From the NCBI RefSeq assembly GCF_001984095.1, contig NZ_LYVQ01000027.1:1-41860 (forward strand): a DNA stretch of 41,860 bases. Direction: 5' to 3'. The position numbers and the translations under genes are program-made. The notes beneath the pieces were generated by a model, which was given only the letters and a program-made list of their open reading frames with translations, was not told where the DNA came from and ran no database searches. The stretch's first letter is position 1; every line of letters begins with the position of its first letter. Below are positions 8,650 to 20,093 of the stretch, piece by piece. This DNA is from Pelomonas sp. KK5 (GTDB lineage: Bacteria > Pseudomonadota > Gammaproteobacteria > Burkholderiales > Burkholderiaceae_C).

Positions 8650-8657
<8 letters not shown>
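7941..8657 (-). CDS. livF: Branched-chain-amino-acid-type ABC transporter ATPase LivF
   Basis: 238 residues. Walker A is GRNGSGKT at 37-44, the signature is QLSGGEQQMLAFGRAL, and Walker B is LLLLDEPLEGLAP, all intact and in the short LivF form. It energises uptake through LivH/LivM. The start overlaps the livG stop by 8 bases. It is the last gene of the protocatechuate operon, so the substrate is more likely an aromatic acid than an amino acid (inference from context). Confidence 0.88.
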
Positions 8658-9407
<750 letters not shown>

Positions 9408-9411
<4 letters not shown>

Positions 9412-10349
9412 CGGCCCTTCCTCCACCACGTCCACGGCCGCAGCAGCCGCTCGCGGCCCACCATCACGATCACCACCAGCACCAGGCCGATCCAGAAGGT
9501 CCAGTACTGCACGGTGATGGCGGAGATCAGGTCATGCAGCACCTTGAAGGCTACCGCGCCGATCAGGCCGCCCCACAGCCAGGCCGGGCCGCCGATGATC
9601 AGCGCCAGCATCACGTCGGCGCTGCGGTGGAAGTCGAACACGTCGAGCGAGGCGAAGCCGGTCGTCTGCGCCAGCAGCGCGCCCGCGGCGCCGGCCAGCG
9701 CGGCGCCCAGCGTGTAGACCGCCGCCAGCCGGCCCTGCACCGACATGCCCAGCGCGGCCAGTCGCACGCGGTTGTCGCGCAGCGCCTGCAGCGAGACACC
9801 GATCGGCGAATGCACGATGCGCCGCAGCGCGACGAAGGCGACGAACAGCACGGCCAGCGAATAGAAGCTCGCCACGCGGGCGCCGAGGTCGAACTCGAAG
9901 GCCCCCAGCAGCGGGCCCATCACCACGCCCTGCAGCCCGTCGGTGCCGCCGGTGAGTCCGTCGAACTTGTTGGCCAGCTCGTACAGCACCAGGGCTACGC
10001 CCATCGTGACCATCAGCCGCGTCAGGTCCGTGCCGCGCACGATCATCGGGCTGGTCAGCAGGCCCAGCAGGCCGGCCCCCACCGTGCCGACGACCAGGCC
10101 CACCAGCGGATCGGGCATCACATGCTTGGCGAACAGCGCCGCGCCGTAGGCGCCCACGCCGAAGAAGGCCGCATGCCCCAGCGAGACGATGCCCGCATAG
10201 CCCAGCACCAGGTCCAGCGACAGCGCGAACAGCGCCAGGATCGCGATCTCGTTGATCAGCGCCGCATGCGAAGCGAACACCACCGGCGCCGCCCACAGCA
10301 GCACCCAGGCGGCGATCTCCCAGGCCCTCCAGCGGTGGGCGTGGTTCAT
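9408..10349 (-). CDS. livM: ABC transporter permease LivM
   Basis: 313 residues, strongly hydrophobic with about eight or more membrane segments. The LivM-type core includes LGYAGIVSLGHAAFFGVGAY and the cytoplasmic loop SLQALRDNRVRLAALGMSV that contacts the ATPase. The start at 10349 overlaps the livH stop as ATGA, in keeping with tight coupling throughout this operon. Confidence 0.87.
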
Positions 10350-11218
10350 TTGCCGCCCTCCCGGGTGAACAGCCCCTGTGGCCGCCACAGCAGGATCGCG
10401 ATCATCAGCACGTAGACGATGAAGCTGCCCAGCTTGGGCGCGTAGTACTTGCCCATCACGTCGGCGATGCCGAGCACCAGCGCGGCGATCAGCGGGCCGG
10501 TGATCGACTGCGTGCCGCCGACCGCGCAGACGATCAGGAAATAGACCATGAACTTCAGCGGGAAGTTCGGATCGAGCCCGAGGATGTCGGCGCCCAGGGC
10601 CCCACCCAGGCCGGCAAGACCTGACCCCACGGCGAAGGTGACAAGGAACACCCGGTCGACCGGGATGCCCAGGCCCACCGCCGCCCGCGGGTCATCGACC
10701 GCCGCCCGCAGCCGGCTGCCGAAGCGCGTGCGCGCCAGCAGCGCCTGCAGGCCCACCGCCAGCGCCACGCAGACGCCGATGATGAAGATCCGGTACGCCC
10801 CCATGCCCAGCATCCACTTGCCGCTGCCGAACTCGAAGCGCTGGCGCAGGAAGTCGGGCAGCTGGATGTTCTGCTGCGAGGAGCCGATCAGGTAGTCCAC
10901 CGCCGCCACTGCCATGAAGGTCAGGCCGATCGAGAACAGCACTTGGTCGAGGTGGGGCCTGCGATACATGTGGCGGTAGAGCAGGCGCTCCATCACTGCA
11001 CCGAGCGCGGCGGTGACAACGAAGGCCGCCGGCAGGCAGGCCAGGAAGGGCCAGCCGGCGCGCTGCATCAGCAGCACCAGCGTGTAGCCGCCGGCCATCG
11101 CGAAGGCGCCGTGCGCGAGGTTGATGAAGTTCATCAGGCCCATCGTCACGGCCAGGCCGAGCGCGAGGATGAACAGCAGCATGCCGTAGGCGATGCCGTC
11201 GAAGAGCAGCGTGGGCAC
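10346..11218 (-). CDS. livH: ABC transporter permease LivH
   Basis: 290 residues with multiple membrane segments and LivH motifs (MGLMNFINLAHGAFAMAGGY near the N-terminus; VDDPRAAVGLGIPVDRVF in the ATPase-contact loop). The start is a GTG at 11218 behind a GAGGAGA ribosome binding site, which decides it over longer versions that would run through the aldo/keto reductase gene. It is the first transporter gene of the operon. No periplasmic binding protein gene of the LivJ type lies next to it. Confidence 0.87.
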   Translation of the reverse strand: MPTLLFDGIAYGMLLFILALGLAVTMGLMNFINLAHGAFAMAGGYTLVLLMQRAGWPFLACLPAAFVVTAALGAVMERLLYRHMYRRPHLDQVLFSIGLTFMAVAAVDYLIGSSQQNIQLPDFLRQRFEFGSGKWMLGMGAYRIFIIGVCVALAVGLQALLARTRFGSRLRAAVDDPRAAVGLGIPVDRVFLVTFAVGSGLAGLGGALGADILGLDPNFPLKFMVYFLIVCAVGGTQSITGPLIAALVLGIADVMGKYYAPKLGSFIVYVLMIAILLWRPQGLFTREGGK

Positions 11219-11252
11219 CCGGGTCTCCTCTCGCCTTTTGCTTTCTTTCTTG

Positions 11253-12236
11253 TCAGTCTGAATCGATCTCCGCCACGGTCGCGGGCGCGTAGCGGTGGCC
11301 GAGTATCGGTGCCAGCGCGGCTTCCGCGCGGCGGCGCTGCTCGGGTGAAAGCCGGATGGCGCTGGCGGCCACATTGCTCTCCAGATGGCCGACCTGCGTG
11401 GTGCCCGGGATGGCCAGGACCTGCTCGCCGTAGCCCAGCACCCAGGCCAGGCCGAGTTGGGCGGTCGTGCAGCCCACCTCGCCGGCCAGTTCGCGCAGCG
11501 CCACCAAGCAGCCCTTGTTGTGGGCCCAGACCTCGGGCTGGAAGCGCGGCATCGCGCGGCGCAGATCCTTGGGCTCGAAGCCCGACGGCTCGCCCAGCTC
11601 GCCGCCGAGGAAGCCGCGCGCCACCGGGCTGAAGGCGACGAAGGCCGTGCCCAGCTCGGCGCAGGTGGGCAGCATCTGCGCCTCCACGTCGCGGCTCCAC
11701 AGCGAATACTCGGATTGCACCGCGGCGATCGGGTGCACCGCATGTGCGCGGCGCAGCGTGGCGCTCGACACTTCCGAGAGGCCGATCGCCCGCACCTTGC
11801 CCTCGCGCACCAGCTCGGCCAGCGCGCCGACGCTGTCCTCGATCGGCACCTTGTGCTTGTCCCAGCGGTGCAGGTAGAACAGGTCGATCACCTCGGTGCG
11901 CAGCCGGCGCAGCGAGTCCTCGCAGCTCTTCTTCAAGGTCTCGGGCCGGCCGTCGATCACGCGCACGCCGTCCACGCCCTGGATGCCGCACTTGCTGGCC
12001 AGCATGAAGCGATCACGATGAGGAGCCAGCACCTCGCCGACCAGTGTCTCGTTGGCGCCGAAACCGTAGAGCGCCGCGGTGTCGAAGAAGTCGACGCCGA
12101 TCTCCAGCGCCCGCTCCAGCAGCGCCTTCGCCGCCTCGCGCGGCGGCGGCGTGCCGTAGGCATGGCTCAGGTTCATGCAGCCCAGGCCGATGGGCTGCAC
12201 CTCGAACGGGCCGATGCGGCGCTTCATCGCGCTCAT
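11253..12236 (-). CDS. Aldo/keto reductase
   Basis: 327 residues, a full-length NADPH-dependent aldo/keto reductase of the AKR/YajO-like kind. The tetrad can be placed: Asp and Tyr in FDTAALYGFG, Lys in MLASKCG, His in FYLHRWD. C-terminal cofactor loop: AIPGTTQVGHLESNVAA. The start overlaps the ligC stop by one base (TGATG). Its place between the dehydrogenase and transporter genes suggests a side role, such as reducing an aromatic aldehyde or a semialdehyde intermediate; it is not one of the known core steps of the pathway. Confidence 0.85.
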   Translation of the reverse strand: MSAMKRRIGPFEVQPIGLGCMNLSHAYGTPPPREAAKALLERALEIGVDFFDTAALYGFGANETLVGEVLAPHRDRFMLASKCGIQGVDGVRVIDGRPETLKKSCEDSLRRLRTEVIDLFYLHRWDKHKVPIEDSVGALAELVREGKVRAIGLSEVSSATLRRAHAVHPIAAVQSEYSLWSRDVEAQMLPTCAELGTAFVAFSPVARGFLGGELGEPSGFEPKDLRRAMPRFQPEVWAHNKGCLVALRELAGEVGCTTAQLGLAWVLGYGEQVLAIPGTTQVGHLESNVAASAIRLSPEQRRRAEAALAPILGHRYAPATVAEIDSD

Positions 12237-13198
12237 CAGGACTTGAGCTGCTGTTCCAGCTTGTGCAGCACCTGGTAGCAGGGCAACACCTGCGCCACGC
12301 TGGCGTTCGGCTCGCGGCCCTCGCGGATCGCGGCGATGAACTCGCGGTCCTGCAGCTCGATGCCGTTCATCGACACGTCGACCTTGGACACGTCGATCTT
12401 CTCCTCCTTGCCGTTGACCAGGTCGTCGTAGCGGGCGATGTAGGTGCCCGTGTCGCCGATGTAGCGGAAGAAGGTGCCCAGCGGGCCGTCATTGTTGAAG
12501 GACAGGCTCAGCGTGCAGATGGCGCCGTTCTGCGCCTGCAGCTGGATGCTCATGTCCATCGCGATGCCCAGCGTCGGATGGATCGGGCCCTGGATGGCGT
12601 TGGCCTTCACGATCGGGCTGCCGGCCTGGTAGGCGAACAGGTCCACCGTGTGGGCGGCGTGGTGCCACAGCAGGTGGTCGGTCCAGCTGCGCGCCTGGCC
12701 CAGCGCGTTCATGTTCGTGCGGCGGAAGAAGTAGGTCTGAACATCCATCTGCTGGATGTTGAACTCGCCGGCGGTGATCTTCTTGTGCACCCACTGGTGG
12801 CTGGGGTTGAAGCGGCGGGTGTGGCCGCACATCGCCACCAGGCCGCTAGCCTGCTGCGCGGCGACGACCTGCTCGCCGTCGGCCAGCAGGTCGCACAGCG
12901 GGATCTCCACCTGCACGTGCTTGCCGGCCTTCAGGCAGGCCAGCGTCTGGGACGCGTGCATCTGCGTGGGCGTGGCGAGGATCACAGCGTCCACGTCGGC
13001 GCGGGCCAGCGTCTCGTCCAGCTCGGTGGTCACGTGGCCGATGCCGTACTTGGCCGCCACCTCCTGGGTCTTGTCCAGCTCGCGGCCGACGACCGAGGTC
13101 ACCGTGACGCCGTCGATCAGCTTCAGCGCATCCAGGTGCTTGATGCCGAAGGCGCCGGCGCCGGCGAGGGCGACGCGGATGGGTTTGTTGGTGCTCAT
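12236..13198 (-). CDS. ligC: 4-carboxy-2-hydroxymuconate-6-semialdehyde dehydrogenase (LigC/PmdC)
   Basis: 320 residues of the Gfo/Idh/MocA family. The Rossmann motif GAGAFG lies at the N-terminus, then EIPLCDLL and WTDHLLWHHAAHTVDLF in the substrate domain. It oxidises the ring-cleavage product (as its hemiacetal) to 2-pyrone-4,6-dicarboxylate with NAD(P)+. The start at 13198 is 3 bases after the ligB stop. Placement right after the dioxygenase genes matches pmdA-B-C of Comamonas, which makes the assignment strong. Confidence 0.9.
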   Translation of the reverse strand: MSTNKPIRVALAGAGAFGIKHLDALKLIDGVTVTSVVGRELDKTQEVAAKYGIGHVTTELDETLARADVDAVILATPTQMHASQTLACLKAGKHVQVEIPLCDLLADGEQVVAAQQASGLVAMCGHTRRFNPSHQWVHKKITAGEFNIQQMDVQTYFFRRTNMNALGQARSWTDHLLWHHAAHTVDLFAYQAGSPIVKANAIQGPIHPTLGIAMDMSIQLQAQNGAICTLSLSFNNDGPLGTFFRYIGDTGTYIARYDDLVNGKEEKIDVSKVDVSMNGIELQDREFIAAIREGREPNASVAQVLPCYQVLHKLEQQLKS

Positions 13199-13200
13199 GG

Positions 13201-14496
<1,296 letters not shown>

Positions 14497-14497
<1 letters not shown>

Positions 14498-15414
14498 CAG
14501 CGTTGCTCCTCGGGCCAGTACAGCCGCATCGGGTTGTCGACGAGGAGTTTGCGCTGAAGTTCGGCGTTAGGCGCGATGTGCGGGATGAAGTCCACCAGCA
14601 GGCCGTCGTCGGGCATGTGGTCCTTCAGGTTCGGGTGCGGCCAGTCGGTGCCCCACAGCACGCGGTCGGGGAACTCCTCGACGATGCGCCTGGCGAAGGG
14701 CACGACGTCGCGGTAGGCGGCCTGCTCGCCGTTCAAGGCCGGCGGACCACTGTGGGACAGGCGCTCCGGGCAGCTCACCTTGCTCCAGACGTTCGGATGC
14801 TCGCGCATGAACTTCAGGAACAACGCGAACTCGGGGCCGTCGATGGGCTTGCTCACATCCGGGCGGCCCATGTGGTCCACGACCACCGTCGTCGGCAGCG
14901 TGGTGAAGAAGTCCCACAGCTCCGGCAGGTCGACCGCTTCGAAATAGATCACCACATGCCAGCCCAGGCGCTGGATGCGGCCGGCGATCTCCATCAGCTC
15001 GTCCTTGGGTGTGAAGTCCACCAGGCGCTTGACGAAGTTGAAGCGCACGCCGCGCACGCCGGCGGCATGCAGCGCTTCGAGCTCTTCATCGGTGATCGAA
15101 CGGCGCACGGTGGCGACGCCGCGGGCGCGGCCTTCGCTCGCGATGCAGGCATCGACCAGCGCGCGGTTGTCGGCGCCGTGGCAGGTGGCCTGCACGATCA
15201 CGTTGCGCGCGAAGCCGAGATGGTCGCGCAGCGCGAACAGCTGGGCCTTGCTGGCGTCGCAAGGCGTGTACTTGCGCTCGGGGGCGAAGGGGAACTCGTC
15301 GCCGGGACCGAAGACGTGGCAGTGCGCGTCCACGCTGCCGGGCGGCAGCTGGAAGCGGGGCTTGCTCGGGCCGGCGTACCAGTCGAGCCAGCCGGGGGTC
15401 TTGTCGAAGCTCAT
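14497..15414 (-). CDS. ligI: 2-pyrone-4,6-dicarboxylate hydrolase (LigI/PmdD)
   Basis: 305 residues, amidohydrolase superfamily (cog3618 type). HxH is at His31/His33 (DAHCHVFGPG), a further His is in VVDHMGRPD (His181), and the general acid/base Asp257 lies in WGTDWPHPN. This enzyme hydrolyses the lactone PDC to 4-oxalomesaconate without needing a metal. It lies 11 bases after ligK and is coupled to ligA. Length and motifs fit the family throughout. Confidence 0.93.
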
Positions 15415-15425
15415 GGCGCTCCCGA

Positions 15426-16109
15426 TCAGTCGATATAGCGCAAGCCGGCCTTGGCCAGCGGCTCGCGCATCTTGTACATGTCCAGGCCCAGCACACCGGA
15501 CGCGAGCTGCTCGCGCTTGGCGCCCTCGTTGGCCTCGCGGGCCTGCGCGGCGGCCAGCACCTCGGCGACCTTCTCGCGCGGCACGCAGACGATGCCGTCG
15601 TCATCGGCCACCACCGCGTCACCGGGCCGCACCCACATGCCGGCGCAGACCACCGGCACGTTGACCGATCCGGGCGTGGCCTTGACCGTGCCCTTGGCGC
15701 TGATCGCCTTGCTCCAGACCGGGAAGCCCATCTCCTGCAGCGTCTTCACGTCGCGCACGCCGGCATCGATGATCAGGCCGCGCGCGCCGCGCGCCTGGAA
15801 GCTGGTGGCCAGCAGGTCGCCGAAGTAGCCGTCGGTGCACTCGGCGGTGACGGCGGCGACGACGATGTCGCCCGGCTGGATCTGCTCGGCCGCGACGTGC
15901 AGCATCCAGTTGTCGCCCGGTTGCAGCAGCACGGTCACCGCCGTGCCGCTGACCTGCGCGCCGCGGTAGATCGGCCGCATATAGGGCTGCAACAGGCCGA
16001 CGCGGCCTTGCGCCTCATGGACGGTGGCGCTGCCCAGGGCAGCGAGGGCATCGGTGGCCGCGCGGTCCGCGCGGGTGATGTTGCGGTAGCAGACGCCGAG
16101 TTCGTACAT
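15426..16109 (-). CDS. ligK: 4-carboxy-4-hydroxy-2-oxoadipate aldolase (LigK/PmdF)
   Basis: 227 residues, RraA-like fold, class II (divalent-metal) pyruvate aldolase. The signature [15 protein letters not shown] (97-111) and the catalytic/metal-site pair Arg119-Asp120 (IIDAGVRD) are present. It cleaves CHA to pyruvate and oxaloacetate, the last step of the pathway, feeding the TCA cycle. The ATG at 16109 has AGGGG ahead and leaves 5 bases to the ligJ stop. Members often also decarboxylate oxaloacetate (family knowledge). Confidence 0.92.
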   Translation of the reverse strand: MYELGVCYRNITRADRAATDALAALGSATVHEAQGRVGLLQPYMRPIYRGAQVSGTAVTVLLQPGDNWMLHVAAEQIQPGDIVVAAVTAECTDGYFGDLLATSFQARGARGLIIDAGVRDVKTLQEMGFPVWSKAISAKGTVKATPGSVNVPVVCAGMWVRPGDAVVADDDGIVCVPREKVAEVLAAAQAREANEGAKREQLASGVLGLDMYKMREPLAKAGLRYID

Positions 16110-16114
16110 GGTGT

Positions 16115-17134
16115 TCAGAGCCCCTTGGCCTTCAGTTGGGTGTCGAGACGCGCGAAGACGCGGCGGGCGTTGCCCTCGAAGATCGCCAGGCGGTTTTCGT
16201 TGCTGAGCGCGGCGGCCTCGATATAGCGCTTGGTGTCGTCGTAGTAGTGGCCGGTCTCCGGGTCGATGCCGCGCACGGCGCCGATCATCTCGGAGGCGAA
16301 CAGCACGTTCTTGACCGGGATCACCTTCGTCAGCAGGTCGATGCCCGGCTGGTGGTAGACGCAGGTGTCGAAGAAGATGTTGTTCAGCAGGTGATCGCTC
16401 AGCAGCGGCTTCTTCATCTCCTGCGCCAGGCCGCGGAAGCGGCCCCAGTGGTAGGGCACCGCGCCGCCGCCGTGCGGGATCAGGAACTTGAGCGTCGGGA
16501 AGTCCTTGAACAGGTCGCCCTGCAGGCACTGCATGAAGGCCGTCGTGTCGGCGTTCAGGTAGTGGGCGCCGGTCGTGTGGAAGCAGGCGTTGCAGCTGGT
16601 GCTGACGTGGATCATCGCCGGGATGTCGTACTCGACCATCTTCTCGTAGATCGGGTACCACGAGCGGTCCGTCAGCGGCGGGCTGGTCCAGTGGCCGCCG
16701 GAGGGATCCGGGTTCAGGTTGAGGCCGACATTGCCGTACTGCTCCACGCACTTGACCAGCTCGGGGATGCAGGTGGCCGGGTCGACGCCGGGGCTCTGCG
16801 GCAGCATCGCGGCGGGCACGAAGTGGTCGGGGAAGAGCTGGCTCACGCGGAAGCACAGCTCGTTGCAGATCGCGGCCCAGGTGGACGAGGTCTCGAAGTC
16901 GCCGATGTGGTGGGCCATGAAGCTGGCGCGCGGGCTGAAGATGGTCAGGTCGCTGCCGCGCTCCTGCATCTTCTTCAGCTGGTTGGTCTCGATGGACTCG
17001 CGCAGCTCGTCGTCGCTGATCTTCAGCGCCGAGGCCGAGGGGCCGCGGCCGGGCAAGGCGGCGACCTGCTGGTCGCGCCAGGCGCCGAGGGCGGCGGGGG
17101 CTGTGGTGTAGTGACCGTGGACGTCGATGATCAT
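16115..17134 (-). CDS. ligJ: 4-oxalomesaconate hydratase (LigJ/PmdE)
   Basis: 339 residues, amidohydrolase-fold hydratase. HxH is at His6/His8 ([10 protein letters not shown]), with further metal/substrate motifs [35 protein letters not shown] and [14 protein letters not shown]. It adds water to the isomerised oxalomesaconate to give 4-carboxy-4-hydroxy-2-oxoadipate. The start overlaps the stop of the upstream binding-fold gene by 4 bases. The isomerase LigU, which normally prepares its substrate, is not encoded in the window. Confidence 0.92.
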   Translation of the reverse strand: MIIDVHGHYTTAPAALGAWRDQQVAALPGRGPSASALKISDDELRESIETNQLKKMQERGSDLTIFSPRASFMAHHIGDFETSSTWAAICNELCFRVSQLFPDHFVPAAMLPQSPGVDPATCIPELVKCVEQYGNVGLNLNPDPSGGHWTSPPLTDRSWYPIYEKMVEYDIPAMIHVSTSCNACFHTTGAHYLNADTTAFMQCLQGDLFKDFPTLKFLIPHGGGAVPYHWGRFRGLAQEMKKPLLSDHLLNNIFFDTCVYHQPGIDLLTKVIPVKNVLFASEMIGAVRGIDPETGHYYDDTKRYIEAAALSNENRLAIFEGNARRVFARLDTQLKAKGL

Positions 17135-17811
17135 GGTGTGGGTGGGGCCATGCCGTGGCCCAGCTTGAGGTCAGCCGCCGAGGCGGCACAGAAGAATTCG
17201 AGCAGGGCTTGCGCGCCTTCGGATGCGTCGGCACCGAGCGCGGCGCTGAAGCGCGTTCGGATGGCGACGGCCTCGGGCAGCGCGCCGAGCAAGGTGATGC
17301 CGGGGGCGCCCTGCAGTTCGGAGCGTTGCTGGAAGCCGAGGTCCACCTCGCCGCGCGCCAGCAGCGTGGCGACGGGGATGCCGGTGGGGGCTTGCATGAG
17401 TCGCGGCTTCAGCGTTTCCGTCAGGCCCCAGGCCTCGAAGCGCTGCAGCAGGGAGGTGCCGCTGGGACCGGTCGAGTAGCCGATGGTTTTCGCGGTCAGC
17501 ACCGCATCGCGCAGTGCGGTCTCGTTGCTGATGTCCGGCGCCGCGCGACCCTCGGGCACTGCGACGACCACTTCCGAATCGGCGAAGGAATGCACCGCCT
17601 GGACGAAGCCCTCGGCAGCCAGCTTCTGCAAGGCGTCCTCGGCCAGCAGCACGAGGTCGAAGCGCTCGCCGGCCCGGATGCGCCTGGCTACGTCGACGCC
17701 GCCGCCGGATTGGAGATCGACGGGCCGCCCGTGCGCCTCTGCGAAGCGGGCCGCGAGGTCCGCCGCCAGCGCGCGGGTGGCCATGGAGGTGATGCCGGTG
17801 AGGGTCTGCAT
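17131..17811 (-). CDS. ModA-like periplasmic-binding-fold protein lacking a signal peptide
   Basis: 226 residues matching the molybdate/extracellular solute-binding fold: [58 protein letters not shown]. Secreted ModA proteins start with a signal peptide; here the binding fold begins at residue 2, so the protein should stay in the cytoplasm. No Shine-Dalgarno sequence is evident, so it may be translated from a short leader. It is the first gene of the protocatechuate operon and overlaps ligJ by 4 bases. Possible roles are ligand sensing, binding of a pathway acid, or an enzymatic role; none is shown by the sequence. Confidence 0.75.
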   Translation of the reverse strand: MQTLTGITSMATRALAADLAARFAEAHGRPVDLQSGGGVDVARRIRAGERFDLVLLAEDALQKLAAEGFVQAVHSFADSEVVVAVPEGRAAPDISNETALRDAVLTAKTIGYSTGPSGTSLLQRFEAWGLTETLKPRLMQAPTGIPVATLLARGEVDLGFQQRSELQGAPGITLLGALPEAVAIRTRFSAALGADASEGAQALLEFFCAASAADLKLGHGMAPPTP

Positions 17812-17895
17812 GGGAGCCGATTGTGTTCAGCCCAGCCCTATCGGCCTAGTTCTGGCTCCGGCTAGCTGGTATATCAATCTGGCATAGTCAAAGCC
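17812..17895. promoter_or_regulatory. Divergent promoter region of the protocatechuate operon and its LysR gene
   Basis: An 84-base intergenic region. It contains an AT-rich stretch at 17868-17886 (GGTATATCAATCTGGCATA) with a T-N11-A-like arrangement, the usual kind of LysR site. On the minus strand a TTGACT hexamer lies at the LysR-proximal end. No convincing -10 at correct spacing could be fixed for either direction. Confidence 0.4.
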
Positions 17896-18789
17896 ATGAC
17901 GCTCACGCAGATCGAAGCCTTCGTCCTCGTCGCCGAGCACGGCAGTTTCAGCCGCGCCGCGCTCGTCGCCGGCATGGCGCAGCCGCTCTTGAGCCGGCAG
18001 GTGCGCGCGCTGGAGACCGAGCTGCGCGAGACCCTGCTGCTGCGCCACGGCCGCGGCGTGCGCCTGACCGACGCCGGCCAGCGCCTGCTGGAGCACGGGC
18101 AGGACATCCTGCAACTGGTCGGGCAGGCCCGCGCCGACCTGCAGGCGCTGCGCAACGAGCCGGTGGGCCGCATCACGCTGGCGATGCCGCCGACGCAGGC
18201 GCGGCTGCTCACGCTGCCGCTGGTCCAGCATTTCAAGACCGCGTTCCCGCGCGGCGAGCTGGCCATCATGGAAGGCTTCTCGGTGCACCTCACCGAATGG
18301 CTGCTGACCGGCCGCTGCGACCTGGCGATGATCTACAACCCCGAGCCGCTGCCGGCACTGGACATCCTGCCGCTGCGCCGCGACGAGCTGTGCCTGTTCA
18401 GCGCCGCCGACCAGGCGCCGAAGAAGGGGCCACTGTCGCTGGAGGCCCTGGCCAAGCTGCCGCTGGTGCTGCCGCAACGGGGTCAGATCTTTCGCAGCCT
18501 GCTGGAAGCGGCCGCCGCGCAGGCCGGCGTGCAGCTGAACGTGGCCTGGGAGGTCTCCAGCGTGCCGGCCATCATGGATCTGGTCGCCGCCGGCATCGGC
18601 CACGCGGCGCTGGACGAGAACGCGCTGCAGGCCTACGGGCAACCGGGGCGCATCAAGCTGACGCGCTTCAGCGACGCGAGCCTGCTGAGCAGCACGCTGT
18701 GCCTGGTGACGCCCGCAAGCCGGCGCGCCACGCCCTTGATGCGGCAGCTCGCAGCGGTGCTGGTGCAGATGGTGAAGTCGCCGGGCTAG
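17896..18789 (+). CDS. LysR-family regulator, likely PmdR-type activator of protocatechuate genes
   Basis: 297 residues. The N-terminal winged helix (MTLTQIEAFVLVAEHGSFSR, then SRQVRALETELRETLLLRHG) is followed by the LysR effector domain. It is divergent from the 12-gene operon with only 84 bases between, the classic layout for a LysR regulator that senses the substrate or an early intermediate and activates the catabolic genes. It ends overlapping, tail to tail, the cytochrome peroxidase gene by 4 bases. The ligand (protocatechuate or a cleavage product) is inferred from context. Confidence 0.88.
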   Translation: MTLTQIEAFVLVAEHGSFSRAALVAGMAQPLLSRQVRALETELRETLLLRHGRGVRLTDAGQRLLEHGQDILQLVGQARADLQALRNEPVGRITLAMPPTQARLLTLPLVQHFKTAFPRGELAIMEGFSVHLTEWLLTGRCDLAMIYNPEPLPALDILPLRRDELCLFSAADQAPKKGPLSLEALAKLPLVLPQRGQIFRSLLEAAAAQAGVQLNVAWEVSSVPAIMDLVAAGIGHAALDENALQAYGQPGRIKLTRFSDASLLSSTLCLVTPASRRATPLMRQLAAVLVQMVKSPG

Positions 18790-20093
18790 CGGCCGGCGGC
18801 GGCGGCGGCCACGATCGGCTTCGGCACATAGGCCGTGTACCCATCGGACAAGGTGGACAGGAAGGCCACGATGTCGTCGATCTCGCGCGCGTTCAGGCGC
18901 GGCTGGCCGTTCTTCAGCGGCTTGAAGGGCACATCGGCATTGACATTGCCCCAGTAGCGCTCGGGCAGGTCGTCGTAGCGGCGCGGCTTGCCGGCGGCAT
19001 CGCGGCCGTACCACTTGGCCGGGTTGGTGTCGCGGGTGGCATAGAACTCGACCACATCGCGCAGTGAATGCATCGCGCCGTTGTGGAAGAAGCTCTTCTT
19101 GCGGGCCACGTTGCGCAGCGTCGGCGTGCGGAAGGCGCCGCAGTATTCCGGATGGCTGGCCAGGTCGCTGCGTAGCGGGCCGCACAGGCCCAGGTCGAAG
19201 AAGGCCGGGTCGCGGTTCGCGGGCAGGCCGGCATTGCGCGGCACCGCCAGCGCGACGTGGCCGAAGTCGCTGAAGATCGGCAGGTGGCTGCCCGGGTTCT
19301 TGTGGCTGCTGGTGTGGCAGCTCGCGCAATTGCCCTTCTTCATGTCGTTGAACAGCGCCAGCCCGCGCAGCTCGGCCGGTTTCAGCTCCGCCTCGTCGCG
19401 CAGGTAGGCGTCGTACTTGCTTGTGAAGGCGTGGAACTCGGCCGGCGAGCCCTCGTAGGCTTCCAGCGCGACGGTGACCCAGGCGATGCTGGCCTTCAGG
19501 TCGTCGAACACGTTCTCGCCGGGCGCGCTCAGCAGGGCCTTGAACTCGTCGGCGTAGGGTGCCTTCATCAGCCGCTGCAGCACTTCACGATGATCCTTGT
19601 TGCCCATCTCGTTCGGGTCGAGCAGCGGCATCAGCGCCTGGTCGTGGCCGGTGTTGACGCGGCCGTCCCAGGTGCGGCCGCCGGTCGGGCCTTCGTCGTC
19701 GCCGCCGCTGCCGTTGGGCTCCGACTCGTAGAAGTGCTCGGTGAAGGCGATCGGCGAATGCAGATAGGTCAGCGAGGGCGTGCTGCGGAAGCCCAGCCGG
19801 TCCAGCTTCGGACCGCCGGGCTGCACGGCCAGCGCGTTGGGCGGGCCGAAGGCGCTCTTCGGGTCATGGCAGCTCGCGCAGGACTGCCGACCCGAGGCCG
19901 ACAGGCTCGGGTCGAAGAAGATCTTGCGGCCCAGCGCCTGCAGGTCCTCGACCTTGGGCCGGTCGCCATAGACGCCGGGGTGGTACAGCTCGGTGCCGAT
20001 CTCGGGCAGGGCCTCGCCGGAGCAGGCCCAGGCGATGGCGATCGGCAGCGCCAGCGCGCCGGCCGTCAGGGCGGCAACGAGCCCGGACTTCAA
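18786..20093 (-). CDS. Di-haem cytochrome c peroxidase / MauG family protein
   Basis: 435 residues, exported (signal-like N-terminus VAALTAGALALPIAIAWA). Two c-type haem sites are intact: CASCH at 72-76 and CASCH at 256-260. Downstream RTPTLRNVARKKSFFHNGAM is typical of the family. Bacterial members reduce peroxide or oxidise protein side chains (MauG). It overlaps the PEP-CTERM gene upstream by 4 bases, so the two are co-translated. The C-terminus has a short Ala-rich tail. Substrate unknown. Confidence 0.88.
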   Translation of the reverse strand: MKSGLVAALTAGALALPIAIAWACSGEALPEIGTELYHPGVYGDRPKVEDLQALGRKIFFDPSLSASGRQSCASCHDPKSAFGPPNALAVQPGGPKLDRLGFRSTPSLTYLHSPIAFTEHFYESEPNGSGGDDEGPTGGRTWDGRVNTGHDQALMPLLDPNEMGNKDHREVLQRLMKAPYADEFKALLSAPGENVFDDLKASIAWVTVALEAYEGSPAEFHAFTSKYDAYLRDEAELKPAELRGLALFNDMKKGNCASCHTSSHKNPGSHLPIFSDFGHVALAVPRNAGLPANRDPAFFDLGLCGPLRSDLASHPEYCGAFRTPTLRNVARKKSFFHNGAMHSLRDVVEFYATRDTNPAKWYGRDAAGKPRRYDDLPERYWGNVNADVPFKPLKNGQPRLNAREIDDIVAFLSTLSDGYTAYVPKPIVAAAAAGR

